Origin: Phosphoribacter sp037046615
GTDB lineage: Bacteria; Actinomycetota; Actinomycetes; Actinomycetales; Dermatophilaceae
Length of the DNA: 64,000 nt
Reading direction: 5' to 3'
Assembly (NCBI GenBank): GCA_037046615.1
Contig: JBAOHD010000014.1
Coordinates: 162,247-226,246, forward strand
In this document: in pieces, positions 31,178 to 40,561 of the stretch
How positions within the stretch are numbered: the first letter of the stretch is position 1
Layout of the letters: each line of letters opens with the position of its first letter
Made by a program: the position numbers and the translations under genes
The notes under the pieces: generated by a model
Seen by the model: the letters and a program-made list of their open reading frames with translations, nothing else
Told to the model about the DNA's origin: nothing
Databases searched by the model: none

Positions 31178-31249
31178 GCCCCCGTAGCTCAGGGGATAGA
31201 GCACCGCCCTCCGGAGGCGGGGGCGCAGGTTCGAATCCTGCCGGGGGCA
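31178..31249 (+). tRNA. tRNA-Arg (anticodon CCG)
   Basis: A 72-base cloverleaf: acceptor GCCCCCG pairs with CGGGGGC plus discriminator A; D-arm GCTC-AGGGGATA-GAGC; anticodon stem CCGCC/GGCGG with loop CTCCGGA, reading CCG; T-arm GCAGG-TTCGAAT-CCTGC. CCA is not encoded. A TTTTT run follows at 31253-31257. It is oriented opposite to the DALR-domain gene. Confidence 0.96.
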
Positions 31250-31289
31250 CCGTTTTTCGCGGGTGCGAGATCAGACCGTCCCGGCCTTC

Positions 31290-32330
31290 TCAGCGCTGGG
31301 TCGCGTCGAGGACTTCCCCGACCAACTCCTCGAGCACATCCTCGAGGAAGACGACGCCCGTCACCTCTCCTGTCGCATCGAGCACGGTCGCCACGTGCGC
31401 CCCCGTCCGCTGCATCGTGGCGAGGACGTCCTCGACCTCGTCGGTTGCCGTGACGGACGCCAACCGCCGCACGCGCTCCAAGGGCACCGGCATCGTGTGG
31501 TCGTCGCCCACGGCATACAGGACGTCCTTGAGATGGATGTAGCCGATGAGTTCGCCGCGCGCGTCGACCATCGGGAAGCGCGAAAACCCGGTGCGGGCGA
31601 CGTGCCGCTCCACCTGAGCCGGCGTGACGCCGTCGCGGACGGTCACGAGACCGTCGAGCGGCAATGCGACATCGCCGGCGCACTTGTCGGTGAACTCGAG
31701 GGCGCTGCGCACGAGACCCTGCCGATCGGCCTCGATGAGCCCCTCACGGTGGCTCTCGGCGACGATGTGGCCGACTTCCTGCGCCGTGAAGGCCGACGCG
31801 ATTTCGTCCTTGGGCTCGATCCGGAAGACCCGACGGACGAGCAACTTCGAGATCCATTCCATGATCCGCACCACAGGCCGCAGCGCTCGCGCCGTCATGA
31901 GCAGGCTCGGGACGAGGATGAGCGCGGCTCGGTCAGGGCCGGCCAGAGCAAGGTTCTTCGGGATCATCTCGCCGACGACGACGTGGAGATAGACCACGAC
32001 GAGCAGCGCCCCACCCAGGGAGACAGCATTGACGCCGGCCTCACCCAGGGGCAGCCGAGCGGCCCACGGATGGAGGATGTGGTGGAGCGCCGACTCGGCG
32101 AGGGCCCCGAGCCCGACGGAGCAGACCGTGATCCCGAGTTGGGCGGTGGCGAGCATCGACCCCATGTGCTCGAGGGCTTCGAGGCAGCGGGCAGCGCGCG
32201 CACTGCCCGCGAGGGCCAAGGGTTCGAGTGTCGAGCGTCGAGCGGCCATCGCCGCAAACTCGGCTCCGACGAAGTAGGCGTTGAGGAACAACAGCACCAC
32301 TGAGATCCACAGGGAGACAGTCGTATTCAC
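31290..32330 (-). CDS. CNNM-domain transporter/hemolysin-like protein with CBS pair (short form)
   Basis: 346 residues: an N-terminal CNNM membrane domain with three to four helices (SVVLLFLNAYFVGAEFAAM, GVNAVSLGGALLVVVYLHVVVGEMIPKNLAL) then two CBS domains (GFSRFPMVDARGELIGYIHLKDVL and VATVLDATGEVTGVVFLEDVLEE). It lacks the C-terminal CorC/HlyC domain that its upstream partner has. Family members are implicated in Mg2+ or Co2+ efflux; the ion here is inference. Its ATG overlaps the stop of the upstream paralogue (ATGA), so they probably act as a pair. Confidence 0.88.
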   Translation of the reverse strand: MNTTVSLWISVVLLFLNAYFVGAEFAAMAARRSTLEPLALAGSARAARCLEALEHMGSMLATAQLGITVCSVGLGALAESALHHILHPWAARLPLGEAGVNAVSLGGALLVVVYLHVVVGEMIPKNLALAGPDRAALILVPSLLMTARALRPVVRIMEWISKLLVRRVFRIEPKDEIASAFTAQEVGHIVAESHREGLIEADRQGLVRSALEFTDKCAGDVALPLDGLVTVRDGVTPAQVERHVARTGFSRFPMVDARGELIGYIHLKDVLYAVGDDHTMPVPLERVRRLASVTATDEVEDVLATMQRTGAHVATVLDATGEVTGVVFLEDVLEELVGEVLDATQR

Positions 32331-33619
32331 GACACGACCTCAAACCTGACGCGGGCGACGCGCTTGCCGTCCATCCGCAACACCCGCAGGCGCCATCCCG
32401 GGATCTCGACATGGTCACCTTCGGCCGGGACGCGCCCCAGGGCCGCCATGACGAAGCCACCCAAGGTTTCGTATGCCGGTCCCTCCGGCACCGGCGCGCC
32501 GAGGCGCGCCGCCACTTCGTCCGGGCGCCACATTCCCGGCACCGACCACGACTCGTCCGCGAGTTGATGGGCCGGCATCCTGGAGGCGTCGTGCTCGTCA
32601 CGGACCTCCCCGACGAGTTCTTCGATGACGTCTTCGAGGGTGACGACCCCCGACGTGCCACCGTGCTCGTCGACGACGACCGCGATCTGGAGGCCGGACT
32701 GGCGCAACTCGACGAGCAGCGGCGCGAGGCGCACGGTCTCCGGGACCGCGACATGGGCGGTCATGAGCGCCGACACCGGCACGCCTGCGCGACGCTTCAA
32801 CGGCACCGCGACCGCCTGCTTGACATGGACGACGCCCTGGATGTCGTCCCAGTCGTCCCCGATGACCGGGAAGCGGGAATGGCCGGTATGCCGGCTCAGG
32901 CGCACGATGTCGGCCGCCGATGCGGTCCTCGGGACCGCGACTGCGCGGACCCGAGGAGTCATGACGTCGACGGCGGTGCGCTCGGCGAAGTCGAGACTGC
33001 GGTTGATGATCAGCGCTGTGGATTCCTCGAGGGTGCCGACCTCGGCCGAGCGACGGACCAAGCTCGCGAGCTCCCGTGGGGTGCGCGCACCGGAGAGTTC
33101 TTCCTGCGGCTCGATCCCGATGCCCCGAAGGAAGCCGTTGGCCGAGCCGTTAAGCACTGAGATCAGGGGTTTGGCGAGGATGGAGAACACGCGGACCGGG
33201 GTCGCAACGACCTTCGCCACCGGCAGCGGCGCGGAAATGCCGAGGAACTGCGGCAGGAGTTCACCGACGACCATCGAGAAAATCGTGAAGAGGACGAGCG
33301 CTGCCGCGGCCGACACCGCCTCCAGAGCGCCGGCAGGCACGAGCGGCTCGATGACCCGCTGGATGATCGCGCCGAGGGACGGCTGGGCGAGGAAACCGAC
33401 CACCAGCGTGGTGAGCGTGATGCCGACCTGGGCGGCCGAGAGCTGGGTCGAGAGCTTGCGCAGCGATCGCAGCACCGACACCGCCCCGGCGTCACCGCCG
33501 TCCGCGGCCTGCTGGACGGTCGGCCGGTCGAGGGCGACGAGGGAGAACTCCATCGCGACGAACACTCCCGTGCCCACCGTGAGGAGGACGGCCACCCCCA
33601 GGAGAATCCACTCACCCAT
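32327..33619 (-). CDS. CNNM/CBS/CorC-type transporter (full-length paralogue)
   Basis: About 430 residues from the ATG at 33619 (MGEWILLGVAVLLTVGTGVF). An upstream in-frame GTG would add an unlikely Arg-rich leader. The CNNM domain has helices through AALVLFTIFSMVVGELLPQF, then paired CBS domains (HSRFPVIGDDWDDIQGVVHV and IAVVVDEHGGTSGVVTLEDVIEE) and a CorC_HlyC domain (PAYETLGGFVMAALGRVPAEGD, KRVARVRFEVV). It is translationally coupled to the shorter paralogue downstream. Adjacent long-plus-short CNNM genes are common in actinobacteria. Confidence 0.9.
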   Translation of the reverse strand: MGEWILLGVAVLLTVGTGVFVAMEFSLVALDRPTVQQAADGGDAGAVSVLRSLRKLSTQLSAAQVGITLTTLVVGFLAQPSLGAIIQRVIEPLVPAGALEAVSAAAALVLFTIFSMVVGELLPQFLGISAPLPVAKVVATPVRVFSILAKPLISVLNGSANGFLRGIGIEPQEELSGARTPRELASLVRRSAEVGTLEESTALIINRSLDFAERTAVDVMTPRVRAVAVPRTASAADIVRLSRHTGHSRFPVIGDDWDDIQGVVHVKQAVAVPLKRRAGVPVSALMTAHVAVPETVRLAPLLVELRQSGLQIAVVVDEHGGTSGVVTLEDVIEELVGEVRDEHDASRMPAHQLADESWSVPGMWRPDEVAARLGAPVPEGPAYETLGGFVMAALGRVPAEGDHVEIPGWRLRVLRMDGKRVARVRFEVVS

Positions 33620-33795
33620 AGTGGGTCCACGATAGTTGCGCCGGAGGCAGCGTCGCGCCGCAGCGCTCAGGTATGACCGCTCAGGTGTGACCCTGACCCG
33701 ACCCCGAGTGCCCCCCGGGATCACCGTGCCGATCGTGCGCCCAGCCGCCGACAGTGTTTCGATGGAGTCATGACACGAGACTCAGGGGACCGCCG

Positions 33796-34794
33796 ATGAC
33801 CACCGTCACGGCATACGCCTCTCCCCCACCACCCACTCCCGCCCCAGCCCCTGCCGGGATCCCACTGCACGTCACCCAGTTGACCAAGCGCTTCGGCACC
33901 TTCGTCGCGGTCGATGACGTCACCTTTACGGTGCAGCCCGGACGGATCACCGGATTCCTTGGTCCCAACGGTGCCGGCAAGACGACGACGATGCGGATGC
34001 TCCTCGGGCTCGTCCGCCCGACCTCGGGCGAGGCGCTCATCGGCGACCAGCGCTACCAGGACCTGCCCAACCCCATGAAGGTCGTCGGCTCCGCTCTGGA
34101 GGCGACCAACTTCCACCCGGGCCGTAGTGGTCGCGATCACTTACGCGTCCTCGCCGACGCGAGCGGCACACCCCACGCGCGGGTGGACGAGCTCCTCGAA
34201 CTCGTCGGCATCCCGGCCGCCGCTCGGCAGCGTGCCGGCGGCTACTCGATGGGTATGCGGCAGCGGCTCGGCCTCGCCGCGGCGCTCCTCGCAGATCCCG
34301 ATGTCGTCATCCTCGACGAACCGGCCAATGGCCTGGACCCCGAAGGGATCCGGTGGCTGCGGTCTTTCCTGCGCCATCTTGCCGCTCAAGGCAAGACGGT
34401 GCTCATTTCGAGTCACATGCTGGCCGAAGCTGACCACATCGTCGACGACATCGTCATCATCGCCAACGGGAAGATCGTCGCCCAGGGCCCGATCCAGCAA
34501 CTGCGCGGCGAGCCGACGGTGCTCGTCCGCACGTCTGACGCCGCCGCCTTGGCCAGCGCCCTGACCGCAGGTGGGTTGCTCAACGCCCCAGCCGGCGAGG
34601 ACGGCCTCACCGTCCGCACCCCCGAGCTGGCGCGCGTGGGCGACCTCGCGCTCGCCGCCGGCCTGCCGATCCACGAACTGCGACCCCAGGCCTCGGATCT
34701 CGAGGAGTTGTTCTTCCGTCTGACCGATACGCCGGAGACCCGCAATCGCAACACTGCCCCCGGGGCACCGTTCGAACGGGAGGATCACCGATGA
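33796..34794 (+). CDS. ABC-2 type exporter ATP-binding subunit
   Basis: About 332 residues from the ATG at 33796, preceded by AGGGGAC. After a Pro-rich N-terminal stretch (ASPPPPTPAPAPAG) comes the nucleotide-binding domain: Walker A FLGPNGAGKTTTMRM, signature SMGMRQRLGLAAALL, Walker B VVILDEPANGLDPEGI and the H-loop SSHMLAEADHI. The signature reads SMGMRQ rather than SGGQ, a common variant in the DrrA/CcmA-like exporters. The C-terminal DUF4162-like tail continues to residue 330. The substrate is unknown. The stop overlaps the permease start (ATGA). Confidence 0.92.
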   Translation: MTTVTAYASPPPPTPAPAPAGIPLHVTQLTKRFGTFVAVDDVTFTVQPGRITGFLGPNGAGKTTTMRMLLGLVRPTSGEALIGDQRYQDLPNPMKVVGSALEATNFHPGRSGRDHLRVLADASGTPHARVDELLELVGIPAAARQRAGGYSMGMRQRLGLAAALLADPDVVILDEPANGLDPEGIRWLRSFLRHLAAQGKTVLISSHMLAEADHIVDDIVIIANGKIVAQGPIQQLRGEPTVLVRTSDAAALASALTAGGLLNAPAGEDGLTVRTPELARVGDLALAAGLPIHELRPQASDLEELFFRLTDTPETRNRNTAPGAPFEREDHR

Positions 34795-35585
34795 CCAGGG
34801 CCATTGCGGCGGAATTCCGCAAGTTCTTCACCACCCGGATGTGGTGGGGCATGGCGATTGGTGTCTTCCTCGCCGGCGCAGCGTTCGCAGCGCTCTTCGC
34901 ACTGCTCGATCCCACGCCCGAAATGACCGGCGGAGTGGACATGCCGACGCTCAGCGACGCCAGCCGAGTGCGGGGTGTCTACACCGGCGGTCTCAGTGTC
35001 AGCTACCTCATGACGCTGGCGATCGGTGTCATGGCGATCGGCGCGGAATACCGTCACAAGACGATCACAAGCACCTTCCTCGCCACCCCGCGACGTGCCC
35101 GCGTGATGATCGCCAAGGTCGTCTCGCTCATCGGCATCGGCGCCTTCTACGGGATCGTCAGCCTCGTGGGCTCGGTGAGCGTCGGCGCGACGATCATCGC
35201 CGCTCGCGGCTTCTCACCTTTCCCTGACAGTTCGATCTGGCGGACCCTCGGCCTGAGCCTTCTGGTCCTGGGGGTGTGGGCGTTGATCGGTCTCGGAGCA
35301 GGGATCCTCATCCCCAACCAGGTTGCTGCGCTGCTCATCTCGATCGGGGTCGCATGGATCGTCGAGCCGTTGCTGGGTCTGCTCATCGGGTCGCAGAGCT
35401 GGGGCAAGTCGATCGCACCGTATTTCCCGTCGAACGCCACGACGGCCGCCCTCGATCTCGGGTCAGCGTCCGGGTTGCCCGGCCAGGTCCTGAGCTGGTG
35501 GGCAGGCGCGCTCGTCCTCCTCGGGTATGCCGCGATCATGACGGCCATCGGGACCGCGTTGACGCTGCGCCGTGACGTGAGCTGA
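34791..35585 (+). CDS. ABC-2 type permease
   Basis: 264 residues with six predicted membrane helices (TRMWWGMAIGVFLAGAAFAAL, SYLMTLAIGVMAIGAEYRHK, LIGIGAFYGIVSLVGSVSVG, LSLLVLGVWALIGLGAGILI, LLISIGVAWIVEPLLGLLIG, ALVLLGYAAIMTAIGTAL). The cytoplasmic motif EYRHKTITSTFLATPRRARV is typical of ABC-2 permeases that partner CcmA-like ATPases. It is coupled to the upstream ATPase gene and ended by a strong hairpin 25 bases downstream. Confidence 0.9.
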   Translation: MTRAIAAEFRKFFTTRMWWGMAIGVFLAGAAFAALFALLDPTPEMTGGVDMPTLSDASRVRGVYTGGLSVSYLMTLAIGVMAIGAEYRHKTITSTFLATPRRARVMIAKVVSLIGIGAFYGIVSLVGSVSVGATIIAARGFSPFPDSSIWRTLGLSLLVLGVWALIGLGAGILIPNQVAALLISIGVAWIVEPLLGLLIGSQSWGKSIAPYFPSNATTAALDLGSASGLPGQVLSWWAGALVLLGYAAIMTAIGTALTLRRDVS

Positions 35586-35610
35586 CCCCGTCACACCTCA
35601 CATCGCCGAT

Positions 35611-35646
35611 GAGGCGCCGGTCACCTGTGAGGGTGACTGGCGCCTC
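35611..35646 (+). terminator. Terminator after ABC transporter operon
   Basis: Inverted repeat GAGGCGCCGGTCACC paired with GGGTGACTGGCGCCTC with one mismatch and a TGTGA loop, 25 bases after the permease stop. The remaining 140 bases up to kgd contain a second weaker hairpin around 35710-35738 (CTGGGTG/CACCCAG) and no gene. Confidence 0.82.
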
Positions 35647-35786
35647 CGTCGTCACGGGCTAGGCTTGGGCGAGGTCGCGGAGCCCCCATGACAGGCACCG
35701 CGCGCACTGGGTGCTGTGCCCGGCACCACCCAGCGTGGCTGCAATGAGTCCGTCAGCGTCGACGCAACGAAAGAGGCGAGGCACGA

Positions 35787-38700
35787 GTGCCCGACCAGGC
35801 CAAGACCGGCAACCCGATGGGGGCCTTCGGGCCCAACGAGTGGCTCGTAGACGAGCTCTACGACCAGTATCTGCGGGACAAGAACTCCGTCGACCGGGCG
35901 TGGTGGGAGTTCTTCGAGGACTACAAGCCTCTCGACGGCTCCGGCCCACGCGGTCGCGTGAGCGCCCCGTCGGCGCCGTCAACCCCGGCAGCCCCGGCAC
36001 CAGCGCCCGCTGCCACCCCCGCCCCGTCGGCCGCCAAGCCCGCCACGCCGGGCCAGCGTGTCCAGAGTGTCCCTGAGGCGCCGAGCGACCCCGGATCGGC
36101 CACGGCGGCTCCCGCCCCCAAGGCCGACGCGCCCGCTCCCAAGCCTGCCGTCAGCCCCACTCCGCGGGACATCCCCGCCGTCAAGTCGCCGCCGCCGGCC
36201 ACCGAGAGCCAGGTCCGCCCGCTGCGTGGGCCGGCCGCCCGCGTCGTGACCAACATGCAGGCGTCGATCGAGGTCCCGACGGCCACGTCCGTGCGCACCG
36301 TCCCGGCCAAGTTGCTCATCGACAACCGGGTCGTCATCAACAACCACCTCGCCCGCTCGCGCGGCGGCAAGGTGTCCTTCACCCACATCATTGGCTACGC
36401 CCTCGTCAAGGCCCTCGGCACGATGCCGGCGATGAACTGGGCGTTCTCGGAAGTCGACGGCAAGCCCGTCGTCGTCGAGCCGGCCCACGTCAACCTCGGC
36501 CTTGCGATCGACCTCGCCAAGCCCGACGGCACCCGCCAACTCCTCGTCCCGTCGATCAAGTCGGCCGAGACGATGGACTTCGTCCACTTCTGGACGGCAT
36601 ACGAAGAGATGGTCAAAAAGGCCCGCAACGGCAAGCTCACGGTCGAGGACTTCGCCGGCACGACGATCACCCTGACCAACCCGGGCACCATCGGCACGGT
36701 CCACTCGGTCCCCCGCCTGATGCAGGGCCAAGGCGCGATCATCGGTGTCGGCGCCATGGAATACCCGGCCGAGTGGTCCGGTGCGTCGATCGAGACGCTC
36801 AACCGCAACGCCGTCAGCAAGACCCTCACGCTGACCTCGACCTACGACCACCGGATCATCCAGGGCGCCCAAAGCGGTGATTTCCTGAGGATCGTCCACC
36901 ATCTCCTGCTCGGCGCCGAGGGCTTCTACGACGAGATCTTCGCCGCCCTGCGCATCCCCTACGAGCCGGTGCGCTGGGTGCAGGACATCTCGACCACCCA
37001 CGACGACGACATCAACAAGGTCGCCCGGGTCCAGGAACTCATCCACGCCTATCGCGTCCGCGGTCACCTCATGGCCGACACCGACCCGCTCGAATACCGC
37101 CAGCGTCGACACCCCGACCTCGACGTCACCGAGCACGGGCTCACCCTGTGGGACCTCGACCGGCAATTCGCGACCGGCGGCTTCGGCGGCGCCCCCTTCC
37201 TGAGCTTGCGCAAGATCCTCGGCGTCCTGCGTGACTCCTACTGCCGCACCGTCGGCATCGAATACATGCACATCCAGGACCCCGAGCAACGCACATGGAT
37301 CCAGTCCAAGTGCGAGGTGACCCACGAGAAGCCCTCGCGGGACGAGCAGATGCGGATCCTGCGCCGGCTCAATGCGGCCGAGGCATTCGAGACCTTCCTC
37401 CAGACCAAGTTCGTCGGCCAGAAGCGCTTCTCTCTCGAAGGCGGCGAGTCGGCCATCGCCCTGCTCGACCGGATCCTGTCGTGCGCGGCCCAGGAGGGCC
37501 TGCACGAGGTGTGCATCGGTATGCCGCACCGCGGTCGCCTCAACGTCCTGGCAAATATCGCCGGGAAGTCTTACGGCCAGATCTTCCGCGAGTTCGAGGG
37601 CAAGCAGGACCCGACCTCGGTCCAGGGCTCGGGTGACGTGAAATACCACCTCGGCACCGAGGGCACGTTCACGAGCGAGGACGGCTCGTCGACGAAGGTC
37701 TATCTCGCCGCCAACCCCTCGCACCTTGAGGCTGTCGACCCGGTCCTCACCGGCATCGTCCGGGCCAAGCAGGACCGGCTCAACCTCGGCGGCAAGGCCT
37801 TCACGGTGCTCCCCGTGCTCATGCACGGTGACGCGGCTTTCGCCGGCCAGGGGGTCGTGACCGAGACCCTCCAGCAGTCGCAGCTGCGCGGCTACCGCAC
37901 CGGCGGCACGATCCACATCATCGTCAACAACCAGGTCGGCTTCACGACCGCCCCCTCGTCGTCCCGCTCGTCGGTCTACTCGACCGACGTCGCCCGGATG
38001 ATCCAGGCGCCGATCTTCCACGTCAACGGTGACGACCCCGAAGCCGTCGTGCGAGTGGCCGAACTCGCCTTCGAGTTCCGGCAGAAGTTCGCCAAGGACG
38101 TCGTGGTCGACATGATCTGCTACCGCCGTCGTGGCCACAACGAGGGCGACGACCCGTCGATGACCCAGCCGTTGATGTACAACCTCATCGAGGCCAAGCG
38201 CTCGGTCCGCAAGCTCTACACCGAGTCCCTCATCGGCCGCGGCGACATCTCGGTCGAGGACGCCGAGGCAGCCCTGCGCGACTACCAGCAGCAGCTCGAG
38301 CGAGTCTTCCTCGAAACACGGGAGGCAACATCGGCGGCATCGGCGAGCGGGCCGGCATACGGCACCGAGCGGTCCGAGGTGCGCGGCAACGCGGGCCTGG
38401 AGAAGCCCGAAGCCCAGCAGCACGACGATGCGCGCGGTCACGACGCCTACCACACGGGCATTTCCCGCGAGGTGCTTGACCGGCTCGGTCAGGTGTGGGG
38501 CGAGGCGCCGGAAGGCTTCACGGTCCACCCGAAGCTCAAGGCCCTGCTCGACCGCCGCATGGCCATGGTCCGCGAGGGCGGGATCGACTGGGGCATGGGC
38601 GAACTCATCGCCTTCGGCTCACTGCTCATGGAGGGCACCCCCGTGCGTCTGACGGGGCAGGACAGCCGCCGCGGCACGTTCGTCCAGCGGCACGCCGTGC

Positions 38701-39617
38701 TCATCGACAAGACCTCGGGTGGCGAGTGGACGCCGTTCCTCACGCTGTCCGACAGCCAGGCGAAGTTCTGGGTTTACGACTCGCTCCTCTCCGAATACGC
38801 CGCGATGGGCTTCGAATACGGCTACTCCGTCGAGCGGCCCGACGCACTCGTGCTCTGGGAGGCTCAGTTCGGCGACTTCGCCAATGGCGCCCAGACGATC
38901 GTCGACGAGTTCATCTCCTCGTCGGAGCAGAAGTGGGACCAGCGTTCGTCGGTCGTCCTGCTCCTGCCCCACGGCTACGAGGGCCAGGGTCCCGACCACT
39001 CGTCGGCGCGCATCGAGCGTTACCTCCAACTGTGCGCGCAGGACAACATGACGGTGGCCTATCCGTCGACCCCGGCGTCGCACTTCCACCTGCTGCGCAA
39101 GCAGGCCTACGCCCGCCCGCGCCGCCCGCTCATCGTCTTCACCCCGAAGTCGATGCTGCGCCTCAAGGCCGCCTCCTCCATGCCGGAAGAGTTCATGACC
39201 GGCGGCTTCCGTCCCGTCCTGCCCGACACCAAGACCCTCGACACCGGGGCCGTCGACCGCGTGATCCTCTGCTCGGGCAAGGTCGTGTGGGAGCTGGAGG
39301 CGGCCCGCGACAAGCGTGGCGACGAGCGCACCGCGATCGTCCGCGTGGAGCAGCTGGCGCCGATCCCGGCTGAAGAGATCGCGGCGGCGGTCCGCGCCTA
39401 CCCCAACGCCGAGTTGGTGTGGGTCCAGGACGAGCCGCAAAACCAGGGCGCGTGGCCGCACATGGCACTCAACCTGCCTGAGCTGCTCGCGAGCCACGGT
39501 GAGACGCGGCCGCTGCGGGTCGTGTGCCGCCCGGCCTCGGCCTCGCCGGCCACCGGTTCGCACAAGAAGCACGAAATCGAGCAGGCCGACCTGCTGGACC
39601 GGGCCTTCGCCCGGTGA
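35787..39617 (+). CDS. kgd: Multifunctional 2-oxoglutarate decarboxylase/dehydrogenase E1-E2 fusion (Kgd/OdhA)
   Basis: 1,276 residues from the GTG at 35787. Residues 1-40 (GPNEWLVDELYDQYLRDKNSV) are the E1 N-terminal segment. Residues 45-150 are a Pro/Ala-rich linker. Residues 150-390 are an E2-like acyltransferase without a lipoyl domain (ARVVTNMQASIEVPTATSV, the catalytic TYDHRIIQGAQSGDFL). The rest is thiamine-diphosphate E1 (EVCIGMPHRGRLNVLANIAG, GDVKYHLGTEGTF, ICYRRRGHNEGDDPSMTQP, LPHGYEGQGPDHSSARIERY). This fused architecture is specific to actinobacteria, where it works with AceE/E3 subunits and is controlled by the FHA protein GarA/OdhI. It ends in a strong hairpin made of the CGGCATAC word. 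Confidence 0.97.
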   Translation: MPDQAKTGNPMGAFGPNEWLVDELYDQYLRDKNSVDRAWWEFFEDYKPLDGSGPRGRVSAPSAPSTPAAPAPAPAATPAPSAAKPATPGQRVQSVPEAPSDPGSATAAPAPKADAPAPKPAVSPTPRDIPAVKSPPPATESQVRPLRGPAARVVTNMQASIEVPTATSVRTVPAKLLIDNRVVINNHLARSRGGKVSFTHIIGYALVKALGTMPAMNWAFSEVDGKPVVVEPAHVNLGLAIDLAKPDGTRQLLVPSIKSAETMDFVHFWTAYEEMVKKARNGKLTVEDFAGTTITLTNPGTIGTVHSVPRLMQGQGAIIGVGAMEYPAEWSGASIETLNRNAVSKTLTLTSTYDHRIIQGAQSGDFLRIVHHLLLGAEGFYDEIFAALRIPYEPVRWVQDISTTHDDDINKVARVQELIHAYRVRGHLMADTDPLEYRQRRHPDLDVTEHGLTLWDLDRQFATGGFGGAPFLSLRKILGVLRDSYCRTVGIEYMHIQDPEQRTWIQSKCEVTHEKPSRDEQMRILRRLNAAEAFETFLQTKFVGQKRFSLEGGESAIALLDRILSCAAQEGLHEVCIGMPHRGRLNVLANIAGKSYGQIFREFEGKQDPTSVQGSGDVKYHLGTEGTFTSEDGSSTKVYLAANPSHLEAVDPVLTGIVRAKQDRLNLGGKAFTVLPVLMHGDAAFAGQGVVTETLQQSQLRGYRTGGTIHIIVNNQVGFTTAPSSSRSSVYSTDVARMIQAPIFHVNGDDPEAVVRVAELAFEFRQKFAKDVVVDMICYRRRGHNEGDDPSMTQPLMYNLIEAKRSVRKLYTESLIGRGDISVEDAEAALRDYQQQLERVFLETREATSAASASGPAYGTERSEVRGNAGLEKPEAQQHDDARGHDAYHTGISREVLDRLGQVWGEAPEGFTVHPKLKALLDRRMAMVREGGIDWGMGELIAFGSLLMEGTPVRLTGQDSRRGTFVQRHAVLIDKTSGGEWTPFLTLSDSQAKFWVYDSLLSEYAAMGFEYGYSVERPDALVLWEAQFGDFANGAQTIVDEFISSSEQKWDQRSSVVLLLPHGYEGQGPDHSSARIERYLQLCAQDNMTVAYPSTPASHFHLLRKQAYARPRRPLIVFTPKSMLRLKAASSMPEEFMTGGFRPVLPDTKTLDTGAVDRVILCSGKVVWELEAARDKRGDERTAIVRVEQLAPIPAEEIAAAVRAYPNAELVWVQDEPQNQGAWPHMALNLPELLASHGETRPLRVVCRPASASPATGSHKKHEIEQADLLDRAFAR

Positions 39618-39625
39618 GTTTCGTC

Positions 39626-39672
39626 GGTATGCCGTGTCGCTCGACCGCGTCGGTCCGGCGACACGGCATACC
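39626..39672 (+). terminator. Terminator after kgd built from paired GTATGCCG words
   Basis: Perfect 15-base arms GGTATGCCGTGTCGC (39626-39640) and GCGACACGGCATACC (39658-39672) around a 17-base loop, starting 8 bases after the kgd stop. Each arm ends in one copy of the recurrent 8-mer in opposite orientation. There is no T-run. Confidence 0.88.
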
Positions 39673-39691
39673 GCAGCGATAGCCTCCAGGG

Positions 39692-39868
39692 GTGTACTTC
39701 ACCGATCGAGGCATCGAGGAGCTCGCCGACCGTCGCGGCGACGAGACGATCACGTTCGCATGGCTCAGCGATGCGCTGCGGACCTTCGTCGACGTGCACC
39801 CCGAGTTCGAGACGGCCGTCGACCGTGTCGCCACGTGGCTGGCGCGCCTCGACGACGATGAGGAGTGA
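39692..39868 (+). CDS. DUF6104 small protein
   Basis: 58 residues from the GTG at 39692: YFTDRGIEELADRRG, DETITFAWLSDALRTFVDVH, RVATWLARLDDDEE. This matches the short actinobacterial DUF6104 proteins that commonly follow kgd/sucA in streptomycetes and relatives. It is acidic, soluble and mostly helical. The function is unknown. The hairpin after kgd lies between the two, so it may have its own promoter or depend on read-through. Confidence 0.75.
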   Translation: MYFTDRGIEELADRRGDETITFAWLSDALRTFVDVHPEFETAVDRVATWLARLDDDEE

Positions 39869-39870
39869 GC

Positions 39871-40561
39871 GTGGACACCAGCCGACAACGGTCCGGCATA
39901 CCCGAGCGCAACCGACGGCAACCTCGGCCCTGAGTTCACCCCCTCGGCGGCATTCGCCGTCGCGGAGGAAGGCCGCCGCGACGTCGGGATCTGCTTCGTC
40001 GGAGACTCCTTCACCGCCGGCTACGGCGACCCCAAGGCTCTCGGCTGGGTCGGGCGCGTCATGGCGCGGACGCACCACCCCGACGTGGACATCACGGCAT
40101 ACAACCTCGGGGTGCGCGGTCAGGACTCCGGCGACCTCGTCACGCGCTGGCGCGCGGAGTGTATGCCGCGCTGGCAGGAGCGCGCCGAGCGGCGCCTCGT
40201 CGTGTCGGCCGGGCACAACGACCTCTCGCACGGGCTGTCGACGGCGCGCTCGCGGCTGAATCTCGCCAATGTCATCGACGAAGCCACGTCCAGTGGGATC
40301 AGCCCGTTCGTCGTGGGCATCCCCCCCAGTGGTGATGCTGATCTCAACGCTCGCATCGAGGTCCTCGCCGCGGCACAGGCCGATGTCTGCTCGCGGCGCG
40401 GTGTGCCCTATGTCGACTGCTACCGACCCCTCGTGACGCACGACCAGTGGATCGGTGAGTTGGCCGCCGGAGATGGTGTGCACCCAGGTCAGGTGGGCTA
40501 CGGCCTCATGGCGTGGCTCGTCCTGCACAACGGGTGGGAGCAGTGGCTACGCCTCGGCTGA
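39871..40561 (+). CDS. SGNH/GDSL-family esterase (start uncertain, probable frameshift)
   Basis: The body reads GICFVGDSFTAGYGDPKALG (block I GDS nucleophile serine), RRLVVSAGHNDLSHGL (block III Asn) and GDGVHPGQVGYGLMAW (block V catalytic Asp-His). This is a complete SGNH hydrolase of about 210 residues without a signal peptide, so probably cytosolic. In the frame of the body there is no start codon between the DUF6104 stop and block I. The GTG at 39871 is in another frame, so an indel between 39871 and 39931 is likely. The substrate is unknown. The last 15 bases overlap the convergent membrane-protein gene. Confidence 0.8.

Noticed and set aside
31119..31250. Upstream 44 codons of the DALR-domain frame
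   Set aside because: They run antisense through tRNA-Arg(CCG); the peptide PPAGFEPAP is the familiar mistranslation of a tRNA gene.
35979..38528. 849-codon open frame on the minus strand opposite kgd
   Set aside because: Antisense shadow of a high-GC gene. It has no family motif and the opposite strand is an unmistakable Kgd.
39871..39931. A separate short leader peptide before the GDSL esterase
   Set aside because: The GTG frame ends after about 20 codons without features; a missing or extra base joining it to the esterase is simpler.
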